Source of the DNA: a virus
IMG/VR virus record: IMGVR_UViG_3300034073_003445
Coordinates: 1 to 25,112 of that record
Strand: one strand, 5' to 3'
Length of the DNA stretch: 25,112 bases
A program made the translations under genes and the position numbers. Positions 15,880 to 21,006 of this stretch are shown here, in pieces (the first letter of the stretch is position 1; every line of letters starts with the position of its first letter). The notes below the pieces were generated by a model, which ran no database searches, was not told the DNA's origin, and worked only from the letters and a program-made list of their open reading frames with translations.

Positions 15880-16097
15880 AGACGATCATCCACGTGAACC
15901 AGCACGTCATCCGCAAGAACCTGAAGAACGGGACGCAGGAGCCGGTGCTGACGATTAAGAACTATAAATCCAATACCTACGCCAAGGACGTCGTCATTAA
16001 CGGCCCGTCGCGGGTGGTCTACTCCCCTGACAAGCCGCTCTCCTGCGGCGCTCGGGTGTGGATCGAGACGGAGTCCCACGTGGAGGTCCTGTCATGA
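15876..16097 (+). CDS. Small conserved phage protein (MKTIIHVNQHVI type)
   Basis: 73 residues. IIHVNQHVIRKNLKNG, PVLTIKNYKSNTYAKDVVI and PDKPLSCGARVWIETE match a widespread small phage protein that I know only as uncharacterised. It is mostly beta, possibly a compact barrel. Both ends overlap neighbours by four bases (ATGA). Confidence 0.8.
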   Translation: MKTIIHVNQHVIRKNLKNGTQEPVLTIKNYKSNTYAKDVVINGPSRVVYSPDKPLSCGARVWIETESHVEVLS

Positions 16098-16393
16098 GCC
16101 GCCAAGCGGTGCTCGAGAAGATCCTCGGCAAGGACCACCCTGAGACCAAGAAGGCCCGTAAGCAGAAGGTCCCAAAAGGGGACTATCTGATTGAGCTTCC
16201 GGTGGAGTTCATGGAGCACTGTACGCTTTACATGCTGAACCAGACGCTGGATAACCTGAAAGCGGACCGTCGCAAACGTGCCACGGGCCGTGGCACGGCG
16301 GTCTTTTCCCAAGACAAAGCCGCCGACCTTGCGGAGCTCGACCGCTATATCGCCGCGGTCCAATTGGTCATCGACTACCACTCCCCGATCTAA
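16094..16393 (+). CDS. Hypothetical phage protein
   Basis: 99 residues; ATG at 16094 overlaps the previous stop. Basic N-terminus (SRQAVLEKILGKDHPETKKA), then helical segments FMEHCTLYMLNQTLDNLKAD and AADLAELDRYIAAVQLVIDY. No recognised domain. It closes the chain of coupled small genes that began at 13431. Confidence 0.65.
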   Translation: MSRQAVLEKILGKDHPETKKARKQKVPKGDYLIELPVEFMEHCTLYMLNQTLDNLKADRRKRATGRGTAVFSQDKAADLAELDRYIAAVQLVIDYHSPI

Positions 16394-16411
16394 CTTTTTA
16401 TTTTATACTTT

Positions 16412-16431
16412 CCCCCGTTATGGGGGGTTTT
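16412..16431 (+). terminator. Weak hairpin terminator
   Basis: CCCCC-GTTAT-GGGGG followed by GTTTTC, just after the small-gene chain. The ATG of the next gene (16420) lies inside the loop, so it could instead affect translation of that gene. Confidence 0.35.
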
Positions 16432-16848
16432 CGGTGTTATCGCATCTCGGCGAAGGGCGACGCTGGGCGACGCCTTTTGACGACGCTACAGAAGGCCTGT
16501 CTTCCTTCGGATCGGTTGTACTTTCCGGAAGACGGCGTCTGGTGGCTCATGGACCACGGCTCGTTGCACGTGGGGTTTGCCTGTGCGACGCCCTCCCTCC
16601 AGCACGCCCGCGGGATTTACCTCTCCCGATCTGGGCTCCTGCCCGCGTACCGAGGGCAGGGCTTACAGAAGCGTCTTATCCGCGTGCGGCTCAACTGGGC
16701 ACGGCGAGCGGGCTACAAGCTTGCGGTGTCCGATACGACGGATAACCATCCCAGCGCCAATAACCTCATCGCCTGTGGCTTCAAGCTTTACACCCCGCCG
16801 ATCGAGTACGCTTACGCCAAGACGCTCTATTGGAAGCGGGCGCTTTAG
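16420..16848 (+). CDS. GNAT-family N-acetyltransferase
   Basis: 142 residues. Motif A LLPAYRGQGLQKRLIRVRLNW (73-93) carries the acetyl-CoA pyrophosphate loop (R78-G-Q-G81; the last Gly/Ala of the usual pattern is Gln83). Motif B is NHPSANNLIACGFKLY (109-124). GIYLSRSGLLP is the beta4 strand. The substrate is unknown; phage GNATs may acetylate host proteins, small molecules or peptides. The start at 16420 has no Shine-Dalgarno and sits in a hairpin loop; TATACT (16404-16409) is placed so that the transcript could begin almost at the ATG, so a leaderless mRNA is possible. Confidence 0.82.
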   Translation: MGGFRCYRISAKGDAGRRLLTTLQKACLPSDRLYFPEDGVWWLMDHGSLHVGFACATPSLQHARGIYLSRSGLLPAYRGQGLQKRLIRVRLNWARRAGYKLAVSDTTDNHPSANNLIACGFKLYTPPIEYAYAKTLYWKRAL

Positions 16849-16851
16849 GTC

Positions 16852-17226
16852 ATGCCGTACAAGGACCCTGAGACACGGCGCGAGCGCCAGAGGGCGTATT
16901 CCCGCCGGCATTATCTCAAGAATAAGGCGCAGCAGATCCGGCGATCGAGGCAGCAGAAGGATCGGATACGGGCGGAGTGGACGGCGTTTAAGGCGAAGCA
17001 GCGATGCGCGCATTGTGGGATGCAGCACCCTGCGGTGATCGACTTTCACCACCCAGGGACCAAGGAGCATGCGGTGCAGGAGCTTGTGAGCCGAAACAAT
17101 AACCTTCCGCTTGCCATCAAAGAAGCGACAGAGAATTGCATTCCGCTTTGTGCTAATTGCCATCGAATCCTGCACTGGAACGAGCACCGTACGCGCCATC
17201 GCAAAAGAAAGAAGTTGAAGCTTTAA
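16852..17226 (+). CDS. HNH endonuclease
   Basis: 124 residues. Basic N-terminal arm (PYKDPETRRERQRAYSRRHY), then C52-x2-C55, D64-F-H66-H67 (IDFHHPG) and the second half IPLCANCHRILHW with C100-x2-C103, H104 and H108. Zinc ribbon and HNH catalytic residues look intact. This type is frequent in phages, either as a nicking/cleaving enzyme for packaging or as a selfish element. The C-terminus is a basic tail (RTRHRKRKKLKL). Starts three bases after the GNAT stop. Confidence 0.88.
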   Translation: MPYKDPETRRERQRAYSRRHYLKNKAQQIRRSRQQKDRIRAEWTAFKAKQRCAHCGMQHPAVIDFHHPGTKEHAVQELVSRNNNLPLAIKEATENCIPLCANCHRILHWNEHRTRHRKRKKLKL

Positions 17227-17244
17227 TTCGTTTCATGCTACAAA
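17215..17244 (+). promoter_or_regulatory. Probable sigma70-type promoter
   Basis: TTGAAG (17215-17220), 18-base spacer ending in TGC, TACAAA (17239-17244), extended -10 form. It overlaps the end of the HNH gene and drives 17276 onward. Confidence 0.5.
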
Positions 17245-17245
17245 G

Positions 17246-17270
17246 GCTCTCCCACATGAGAAAGGAGAGC
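17246..17270 (+). promoter_or_regulatory. Hairpin that buries the Shine-Dalgarno of the next gene
   Basis: GCTCTCC (17246-17252) pairs perfectly with GGAGAGC (17264-17270) across an 11-base loop. The GGAG ribosome site of the 17276 gene is inside the stem. Confidence 0.5.
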
Positions 17271-17275
17271 GAGGG

Positions 17276-17752
17276 ATGAATGAGCCAACACCGCTTCAGG
17301 AGATGACTCCTGAGCTTAAAGTTTTGATCAGGCAGTATTTCTTTGATAACCCTGCTGCGACGATTGCCTCAGTATGCGGTCATTTTAATGCTAGTTTTTC
17401 CGATGTTTTCTGCATTCGCGACGAGATGAACAAAGAATCCGATGAGGACGGCGTGGCCTTGACTTTCAAAGAGGTCTTCTCAGAGATTGACACGATCCTC
17501 GGCTCACGGGCCAAGGACTACGGTCTCTTTGTGGACAATGCGCGACTTGCGCAGAAGCTCAAATCGGTGATCACGGACCATGCTCACGAGGCAGGGACGG
17601 TGATGGGGGAGGACCAATGGGAGGCGCTTGAAATGATTGCGACGAAGCTTTCTCGCATTGTGAACGGCAATCCCAATAAGATTGACAACTGGGATGACAT
17701 TGCCGGTTACGCGACACTTGTCGCCGATCGATTACGGGGGACGCCACGATGA
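17276..17752 (+). CDS. DUF6378-like phage protein
   Basis: 158 residues. The C-terminal part (74-155) has ILGSRAKDYGLFVDNARLAQ, EALEMIATKLSRIVNG and DNWDDIAGYATLVADRL, the pattern of the phage DUF6378 family (helical, related in look to MazG-like nucleotide pyrophosphohydrolase bundles; acidic and Asn residues are arranged similarly, but activity is not shown). The N-terminal 60 residues may be a winged or helix-turn-helix segment (NPAATIASVCGHFNASFSD). The start follows AAAGGAGAGCGAGGG. ATGA overlap with the next gene. Confidence 0.8.
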   Translation: MNEPTPLQEMTPELKVLIRQYFFDNPAATIASVCGHFNASFSDVFCIRDEMNKESDEDGVALTFKEVFSEIDTILGSRAKDYGLFVDNARLAQKLKSVITDHAHEAGTVMGEDQWEALEMIATKLSRIVNGNPNKIDNWDDIAGYATLVADRLRGTPR

Positions 17753-17934
17753 AGCCCTTCTTAAATTGGACGACCGAGGATCCGCCGATTCAGGTGGAGA
17801 ATGTTCTCTTGAGGGAGTATATCTACGGGTTGCGGCGACGCATTGAGGTACAGGCGGTCTTCGCGGAGGCGCTGACCGAGGAGCTCACGCGGTTACGCAA
17901 GCAGCTTGCAGGGATTGAGGAGAAGACGGGATGA
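17749..17934 (+). CDS. Small coiled-coil protein
   Basis: 61 residues, with a C-terminal helix of heptad character (EALTEELTRLRKQLAGIEEK). Overlaps both neighbours by four bases. Function unknown. Confidence 0.65.
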   Translation: MKPFLNWTTEDPPIQVENVLLREYIYGLRRRIEVQAVFAEALTEELTRLRKQLAGIEEKTG

Positions 17935-18158
17935 ATCTCGTGACGACAGAGGACGACGATCGGCTGGTGCAGGTCACGGTGGTGACGCTGGATGGCGTGC
18001 AGTACGCCATGATCGGGCCGGTGCTGTATATCCCCGGCCTCCTACAGGGGCCGCGGGAGTTCTCTGACATTGAGTTTGGGGACGTCATGCCTGCCAGTAT
18101 GGCGGCGAGGATGCTGGAGGGGCGTTTTCGCGAGGCGATGGGAGGGGACGTCCAGTAG
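17931..18158 (+). CDS. Hypothetical small phage protein
   Basis: 75 residues; starts with ATGA overlap. Beta-rich N-terminus (RLVQVTVVTLDGVQYAMIGP) and a helical C-terminus (MPASMAARMLEGRFREAM). No family recognised. Last gene before the terminator at 18209. Confidence 0.65.
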   Translation: MNLVTTEDDDRLVQVTVVTLDGVQYAMIGPVLYIPGLLQGPREFSDIEFGDVMPASMAARMLEGRFREAMGGDVQ

Positions 18159-18162
18159 GTTG

Positions 18163-18206
18163 CGTGGCCGCTACCACTTGTGAGCAACCCCTGCTCACGT
18201 GCCACG
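18163..18206 (+). ncRNA. Nested stem-loop, possible small RNA or 3' stability element
   Basis: Outer stem CGTGGC (18163-18168) with GCCACG (18201-18206); inner stem GTGAGCA (18180-18186) with TGCTCAC (18192-18198) and loop ACCCC. It sits directly before the terminator at 18209, an arrangement typical of 3'-end-derived small RNAs; no direct evidence of expression. Confidence 0.35.
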
Positions 18207-18208
18207 GA

Positions 18209-18237
18209 CCCCGCCTCGAGAGAGGCGGGGTTTTTTT
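18209..18237 (+). terminator. Strong rho-independent terminator
   Basis: Perfect 9-bp stem CCCCGCCTC / GAGGCGGGG with GAGA tetraloop and seven T. It ends the rightward operon; the stop codon of the leftward gene 18236-18544 lies in the T-tract. Confidence 0.9.
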
Positions 18238-18544
18238 ACCGCCCTGGGCCCTCGCGGCGGTGAGTTTCTTCTAGGTTGTCGATTCGGATGTCGTCGTAGT
18301 CGAGATTGACACGGCGGAGACGGTTCTCGGGCCACCAGCCAAGGACCAAGAACCAGACGATCTTGGCGGCGGACAGGGACTGGCCGTTAACGCGTACGCG
18401 AAGCTCTTTGTGGGGGCCGACGAAGGACCCTGCGAGTTCGCCTTTCTTGCGGCCGATCTTCCAGATGAGGGCGCCGACGGCGGTGTCGTGGTATTCCAGC
18501 GAGGCGCGGATGGTTTCTAGGGTGTTATCATCAGGTCTGCTCAT
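18236..18544 (-). CDS. Degenerate HNH-type endonuclease-like protein
   Basis: 102 residues, the only leftward gene in the right two thirds. The framework is that of the HNH_3-type phage endonucleases: LEYHDTAVGALIWK, then ELRVRVNGQSLSAAKIVWFL and LGWWPENRLRRVNLDYDD with IRIDNLEE. But the usual His of the LAH helix is Ala (SAAKIVW) and the DHINGD catalytic segment reads RVNLDYDD, so the nuclease is probably inactive or has become a DNA-binding protein. The ATG at 18544 has GGAG nine bases upstream; longer frames start in DNA without a site. Confidence 0.65.
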   Translation of the reverse strand: MSRPDDNTLETIRASLEYHDTAVGALIWKIGRKKGELAGSFVGPHKELRVRVNGQSLSAAKIVWFLVLGWWPENRLRRVNLDYDDIRIDNLEETHRREGPGR

Positions 18545-18678
18545 GCGGTTGTGCTCCATACAACGGCTGGGAAGTGAAGCCCGAGTGTTTGCAGCACTTG
18601 GGCTTTGCGCATTATGGGGGAGGGGGAGGCGGAAAGGCAAGTTTGTTGTAGAAAGGAGACAAGAGAGGGGGTTTTGTT

Positions 18679-18759
18679 GTGTGGATGAGACAGAAAGGGC
18701 CGCGGATCACGGGTCAAGGGCATTACAGGGGGTTTCTTATAGCCTCTCAGCCACTTTAG
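18679..18759 (+). CDS. Possible very small peptide
   Basis: 26 residues from GTG: MWMRQKGPRITGQGHYRGFL then IASQPL. GAGAGGGGG is seven bases upstream and a second site, TAGAAAGGAGA, is at about 18650. The only support is these sites; it may be noise. Confidence 0.25.
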   Translation: MWMRQKGPRITGQGHYRGFLIASQPL

Positions 18760-18770
18760 ACACGTTCAAA
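18759..18770 (+). repeat. Inverted repeat, left arm
   Basis: GACACGTTCAAA; exact reverse complement at 18907-18918, 136 bases away, enclosing both 14-base direct repeats. Confidence 0.75.
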
Positions 18771-18793
18771 AGCAACAAATAGTAGTAGTGCAA

Positions 18794-18807
18794 TGTAATG
18801 GTGTAAT
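18794..18807 (+). repeat. Iteron-like direct repeat 1
   Basis: TGTAATGGTGTAAT, itself two TGTAAT hexamers with 8-base period; exact copy at 18858, 64 bases on. Confidence 0.8.
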
Positions 18808-18857
18808 AACCTAATAGAAACAATGAGTTAAGTATGGTTACAGTATGTTTTTAGAAG

Positions 18858-18871
18858 TGTAATGGTGTAAT
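18858..18871 (+). repeat. Iteron-like direct repeat 2
   Basis: Exact copy of TGTAATGGTGTAAT. A degenerate relative, TGCAATGGCGT, follows at 18882. Confidence 0.8.
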
Positions 18872-18906
18872 TTCTCTGGGATGCAATGGCGTCTCAAATT
18901 GCTACG

Positions 18907-18918
18907 TTTGAACGTGTC
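18907..18918 (-). repeat. Inverted repeat, right arm
   Basis: TTTGAACGTGTC, exact reverse complement of the arm at 18759-18770. Confidence 0.75.
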
Positions 18919-18995
18919 CAATGTCTAGAAATAGCTATATAAAATCGCCTCAAATAGGCTGGACGCCCTGAAGTTGCCTCCGTTACACTAGTTAC

Positions 18996-19211
18996 ATGTT
19001 GATAGTTGACTCTGGAATCCCGATTCCGACGGAAACCCAGCGGGAGAAATACCCCTTCCCTGTCATGCAGATCGGGGACAGCTTTTTGCTACCGGACGTG
19101 GAGTCCGCCAAGAACGCCCGCAGCGCCGCGTGGATGTACTCCAAGCGCCATGGGACCAAATTCTCTTGTCGACGCGTCGAGAATGGCTGGCGGGTCTGGA
19201 GAGTGGCATGA
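18996..19211 (+). CDS. Small conserved phage protein (KYPF/GDSF type)
   Basis: 71 residues. The pattern IPIPTETQREKYPFPVMQIG then DSFLLP and a C-terminal KFSCRRVENGWRVWRV belongs to a small protein found repeatedly in phages and prophages near replication or packaging genes; function unknown. There is no Shine-Dalgarno: the ATG directly follows a TGTAAY-type repeat pair in reverse orientation (18982-18996), and TACACT at 18984 could act as a -10 for a leaderless transcript. The stop overlaps the next ATG. Confidence 0.7.
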   Translation: MLIVDSGIPIPTETQREKYPFPVMQIGDSFLLPDVESAKNARSAAWMYSKRHGTKFSCRRVENGWRVWRVA

Positions 19212-19924
19212 AGATGCGCAGCAAGGCCGACAGGGAGTTCAGCAGCAAGATAGGTAGGGGCATACAGCCTAAGACCCTAGAGAAGCTCTCACGGCCTGTG
19301 AAGCCGCATAAACGCAAGGAGCTTACGACGCAGGAGTGGAAGTTCGTTAACGAGTTCGTGGCAGGAGACGGTCACGTGACGTTGCAGGAGGCCGTGATCC
19401 GTGCAGGGTGGAACGTCAAGAGCGCTAAGAAGAAAGCCGAGGAGCTGACCGACCCTGATAAGAACCCGCACATTGTCGCGGCCATCCAGAAGGCGCGAGC
19501 CGAGATGGCAGAGAAGTACGGGACGACGTACGAGCGACACATGCGCGACCTACAGGTGATTCGCGATCAGGCACTGGCGGCAGGAGCCTATGGCGCTGCG
19601 GTACAGGCCGAGTATCGCCGTGGGCAGGCCCTTGGGACGATCTACATTGATCGCAAGGAGATCAGGCACGGCACGATCGATTCCATGAGCAAGGAAGAGG
19701 TCATGCGCAAGCTCGAGGAAATCAAGAAGCTCTACGGCGGCGGTCCGATCATCGACGTCACGCCAGAGCAAGTGCGCGACAGCGTCGAAGAGCCTCTTGT
19801 CATCGAGCATGAGGACGCAGACGTTGAGGAAGCCGAGGAAACAGTAGATGCCAGCGAAACCCGAGACGAGCCTGTACCAGAGGCTGAAAGAAAACCTCCC
19901 AAACTGCCTTATTACCCGAATTGA
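19208..19924 (+). CDS. terS: Probable terminase small subunit
   Basis: 238 residues. After a basic arm (to 39), TTQEWKFVNEFVAGDG and TLQEAVIRAGWNVKSAKKKA (58-77) form the helix-turn-helix typical of small terminases, followed by PHIVAAIQKARAEMAEKYG (87-105) and a helical oligomerisation region (108-175). The C-terminal 55 residues are acidic and Pro-rich, as in tails that contact the large subunit. The role would be recognition of the packaging site. The ATG at 19208 overlaps the previous stop and follows GGAGAG. No large terminase follows; a nuclease gene starts inside its 3' end. Alternative: another HTH-type oligomeric phage protein. Confidence 0.72.
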   Translation: MKMRSKADREFSSKIGRGIQPKTLEKLSRPVKPHKRKELTTQEWKFVNEFVAGDGHVTLQEAVIRAGWNVKSAKKKAEELTDPDKNPHIVAAIQKARAEMAEKYGTTYERHMRDLQVIRDQALAAGAYGAAVQAEYRRGQALGTIYIDRKEIRHGTIDSMSKEEVMRKLEEIKKLYGGGPIIDVTPEQVRDSVEEPLVIEHEDADVEEAEETVDASETRDEPVPEAERKPPKLPYYPN

Positions 19925-20270
19925 ATCACGGGTAAATCTTGGCATTCCGGATTGTTTTATTGCCCTGAAGCAATCGGGCGAGTTCGTCCCTGTTGAGCTG
20001 AAAGTGGTCAAGCACGGCCGCAAGGTCCGACTGTCCCCGCATCAGATCGCCTTCCATCACCGGCACGCGGAGCAGGGCTTTAGGACCTTCATTCTGGTGT
20101 TGTTCGTTCCGTTTGGTAAACCCGCAAGCAAAGAAGGCGTGCTGCTTTTGTATTCTGGCGCGCAGGTCATGGACCTTGTGAAGGCGGGCGTCGACACGCA
20201 GCCGATCGCCGCGTGGCACTATGGGGAAGTCCCGTGGGCAATGGTGGGCTATACACTTGCAGAGGCCTAG
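19848..20270 (+). CDS. PD-(D/E)XK nuclease (VRR-NUC/Holliday resolvase-like)
   Basis: 140 residues. ETSLYQRLKENLPNCLITRI is the first helix, GIPDCFIAL carries D35, VELK carries E50 and K52, and LSPHQIAFH carries Q66, the catalytic layout of small VRR-NUC type nucleases. These act on branched DNA or flaps. The conserved first helix requires the start at 19848, so the gene overlaps the terminase-like gene by 77 bases in another frame. The context suggests a role in resolving or trimming DNA at packaging or recombination (inference). Confidence 0.8.
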   Translation: MPAKPETSLYQRLKENLPNCLITRIESRVNLGIPDCFIALKQSGEFVPVELKVVKHGRKVRLSPHQIAFHHRHAEQGFRTFILVLFVPFGKPASKEGVLLLYSGAQVMDLVKAGVDTQPIAAWHYGEVPWAMVGYTLAEA

Positions 20271-20284
20271 CAACCTGTTATAGA
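20257..20284 (+). promoter_or_regulatory. Probable sigma70-type promoter
   Basis: TTGCAG (20257-20262), 16-base spacer ending in TGT, TATAGA (20279-20284). Drives the accessory genes from 20334. Confidence 0.5.
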
Positions 20285-20291
20285 TTTGAGT

Positions 20292-20309
20292 TGCTGGGAT
20301 GTTCCAGCA
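20292..20309 (+). promoter_or_regulatory. 5' leader hairpin
   Basis: TGCTGG-GATGTT-CCAGCA, perfect 6-bp stem between the promoter at 20257 and the TAGAAAGGAGA ribosome site. Confidence 0.45.
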
Positions 20310-20333
20310 GAGAAAGATAGAAAGGAGACCTAG

Positions 20334-20495
20334 ATGAAAACCTATGCAGTCACAGTCGACGCACGCGTTCTGCGTACCGTCATTGTCGAAGCAGATACCG
20401 AAGAGCAAGCAGCTGTCGAAGCGAAAGCCGAGGCGGCTGCGCTACTAGGTACCGATCGCGTCGAAACGCAAGAGGTCGAGGAGGTGCAGTCATGA
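20334..20495 (+). CDS. Small DpnD/PcfM-like protein
   Basis: 53 residues: MKTYAVTVDARVLRTVIVEA then DTEEQAAVEAKAEAAALLG. The strand-strand-helix pattern with V(I)VEAD(S)EEEA is that of the small DpnD/PcfM-like family of mobile elements, function unknown. Start follows TAGAAAGGAGA; ATGA overlap downstream. Confidence 0.65.
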   Translation: MKTYAVTVDARVLRTVIVEADTEEQAAVEAKAEAAALLGTDRVETQEVEEVQS

Positions 20496-20698
20496 GATAC
20501 AAAGATTTCACGAAAGAACAGGCCGCGGATGCTTTGGCCAGTGAATTGATCGACTACCTGATGACCGAAGACAGGGATAATGGCCATGTAGTACTTAAAA
20601 GCTATTTGCAGCATGGCTTCGCTGGATTTGAGACCCGATCGGATGAGGACCTTGCGGAAGAATGGCGGCGGGTGTTCGGTGAGGACGAGGAGGGCTAG
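20492..20698 (+). CDS. HGFxGF-family small phage protein, copy 1
   Basis: 68 residues, acidic. Helical N-terminus (TKEQAADALASELIDYLM) and the motif LKSYLQHGFAGFETRSDEDL (35-54), shared with the gene at 20827. Function unknown. The start overlaps the stop of the previous gene. Confidence 0.7.
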   Translation: MRYKDFTKEQAADALASELIDYLMTEDRDNGHVVLKSYLQHGFAGFETRSDEDLAEEWRRVFGEDEEG

Positions 20699-20700
20699 TT

Positions 20701-20808
20701 GTGGTTGTCAGAAAAAAGCCAAGTCCTGATCGCGTATCGTTTTGGGAATGGGTCAAGCTGGCGGCCTACATGGGCTGGCTTGCACTTATTAGCAACAGAA
20801 ACAAATGA
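20701..20808 (+). CDS. Very small basic/hydrophobic protein
   Basis: 35 residues from GTG: MVVRKKPSPDRVSFWEWVKL then AAYMGWLALISNRNK. GAGGAGGG lies six bases upstream. Basic N-terminus, amphipathic or membrane-seeking helix (14-30). Chosen over a longer frame beginning two bases earlier because that one runs into the next gene and looks random. Confidence 0.45.
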   Translation: MVVRKKPSPDRVSFWEWVKLAAYMGWLALISNRNK

Positions 20809-20826
20809 ACAGAAAGTGAGAAAACC

Positions 20827-21006
20827 ATGCGAACCATTCGACAAAAGAACATCGACCTACTGGTCAATGAAATCGCCGGCTCGATCCTGAACGGCGAAGA
20901 CGATCTATTGCTGCTGCACTATCTGGAGCACGGCTTCCGCGGTTTTGCCAATATGAGCGATGAGGACCTAGGGCACCTTGTGGCTGCGATGGAGGTGCAC
21001 GTATGA
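20827..21006 (+). CDS. HGFxGF-family small phage protein, copy 2
   Basis: 59 residues. MRTIRQKNIDLLVNEIAGSI, then HYLEHGFRGFANMSDEDLGH (31-50), the same motif as the gene at 20492. Function unknown; ends with an ATGA overlap. Confidence 0.65.
   Translation: MRTIRQKNIDLLVNEIAGSILNGEDDLLLLHYLEHGFRGFANMSDEDLGHLVAAMEVHV

Larger units (their letters stand above)
18545..18995. other. AT-rich gene-poor stretch with repeats: candidate origin or packaging region
   Basis: No well-supported gene over about 450 bases. Two sampled 60-base lines inside it (18781-18840 and 18841-18900) are 30% and 37% G+C by hand count, against about 48-68% in other sampled lines. It holds eight TGTAAY hexamers if the two ending at 18996 are included, two exact 14-base direct repeats, a 12-bp inverted repeat, an unused-looking ribosome site (18650) and a possible 26-codon frame. 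Candidate replication origin or packaging site; no experiment or homology supports either. Confidence 0.5.

Noticed and set aside
18306-18782. 158-codon rightward frame opposite the degenerate HNH gene
   Set aside because: Antisense to a recognisable family and compositionally random; it runs through the AT-rich repeat region.
18545-18995. tRNA or tmRNA gene in the gene-poor stretch
   Set aside because: No cloverleaf with a TTCRA-type loop or CCA-like end could be found by eye.
18722-18996. CRISPR array
   Set aside because: Repeats are short, on both strands and unevenly spaced, with no cas gene nearby.
20699-20890. 63-codon rightward frame starting with TTG between the two HGFxGF genes
   Set aside because: It runs 64 bases into the well-supported gene at 20827. 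The 35-codon frame starting two bases later has equal or better ribosome-site spacing and ends cleanly before that gene.
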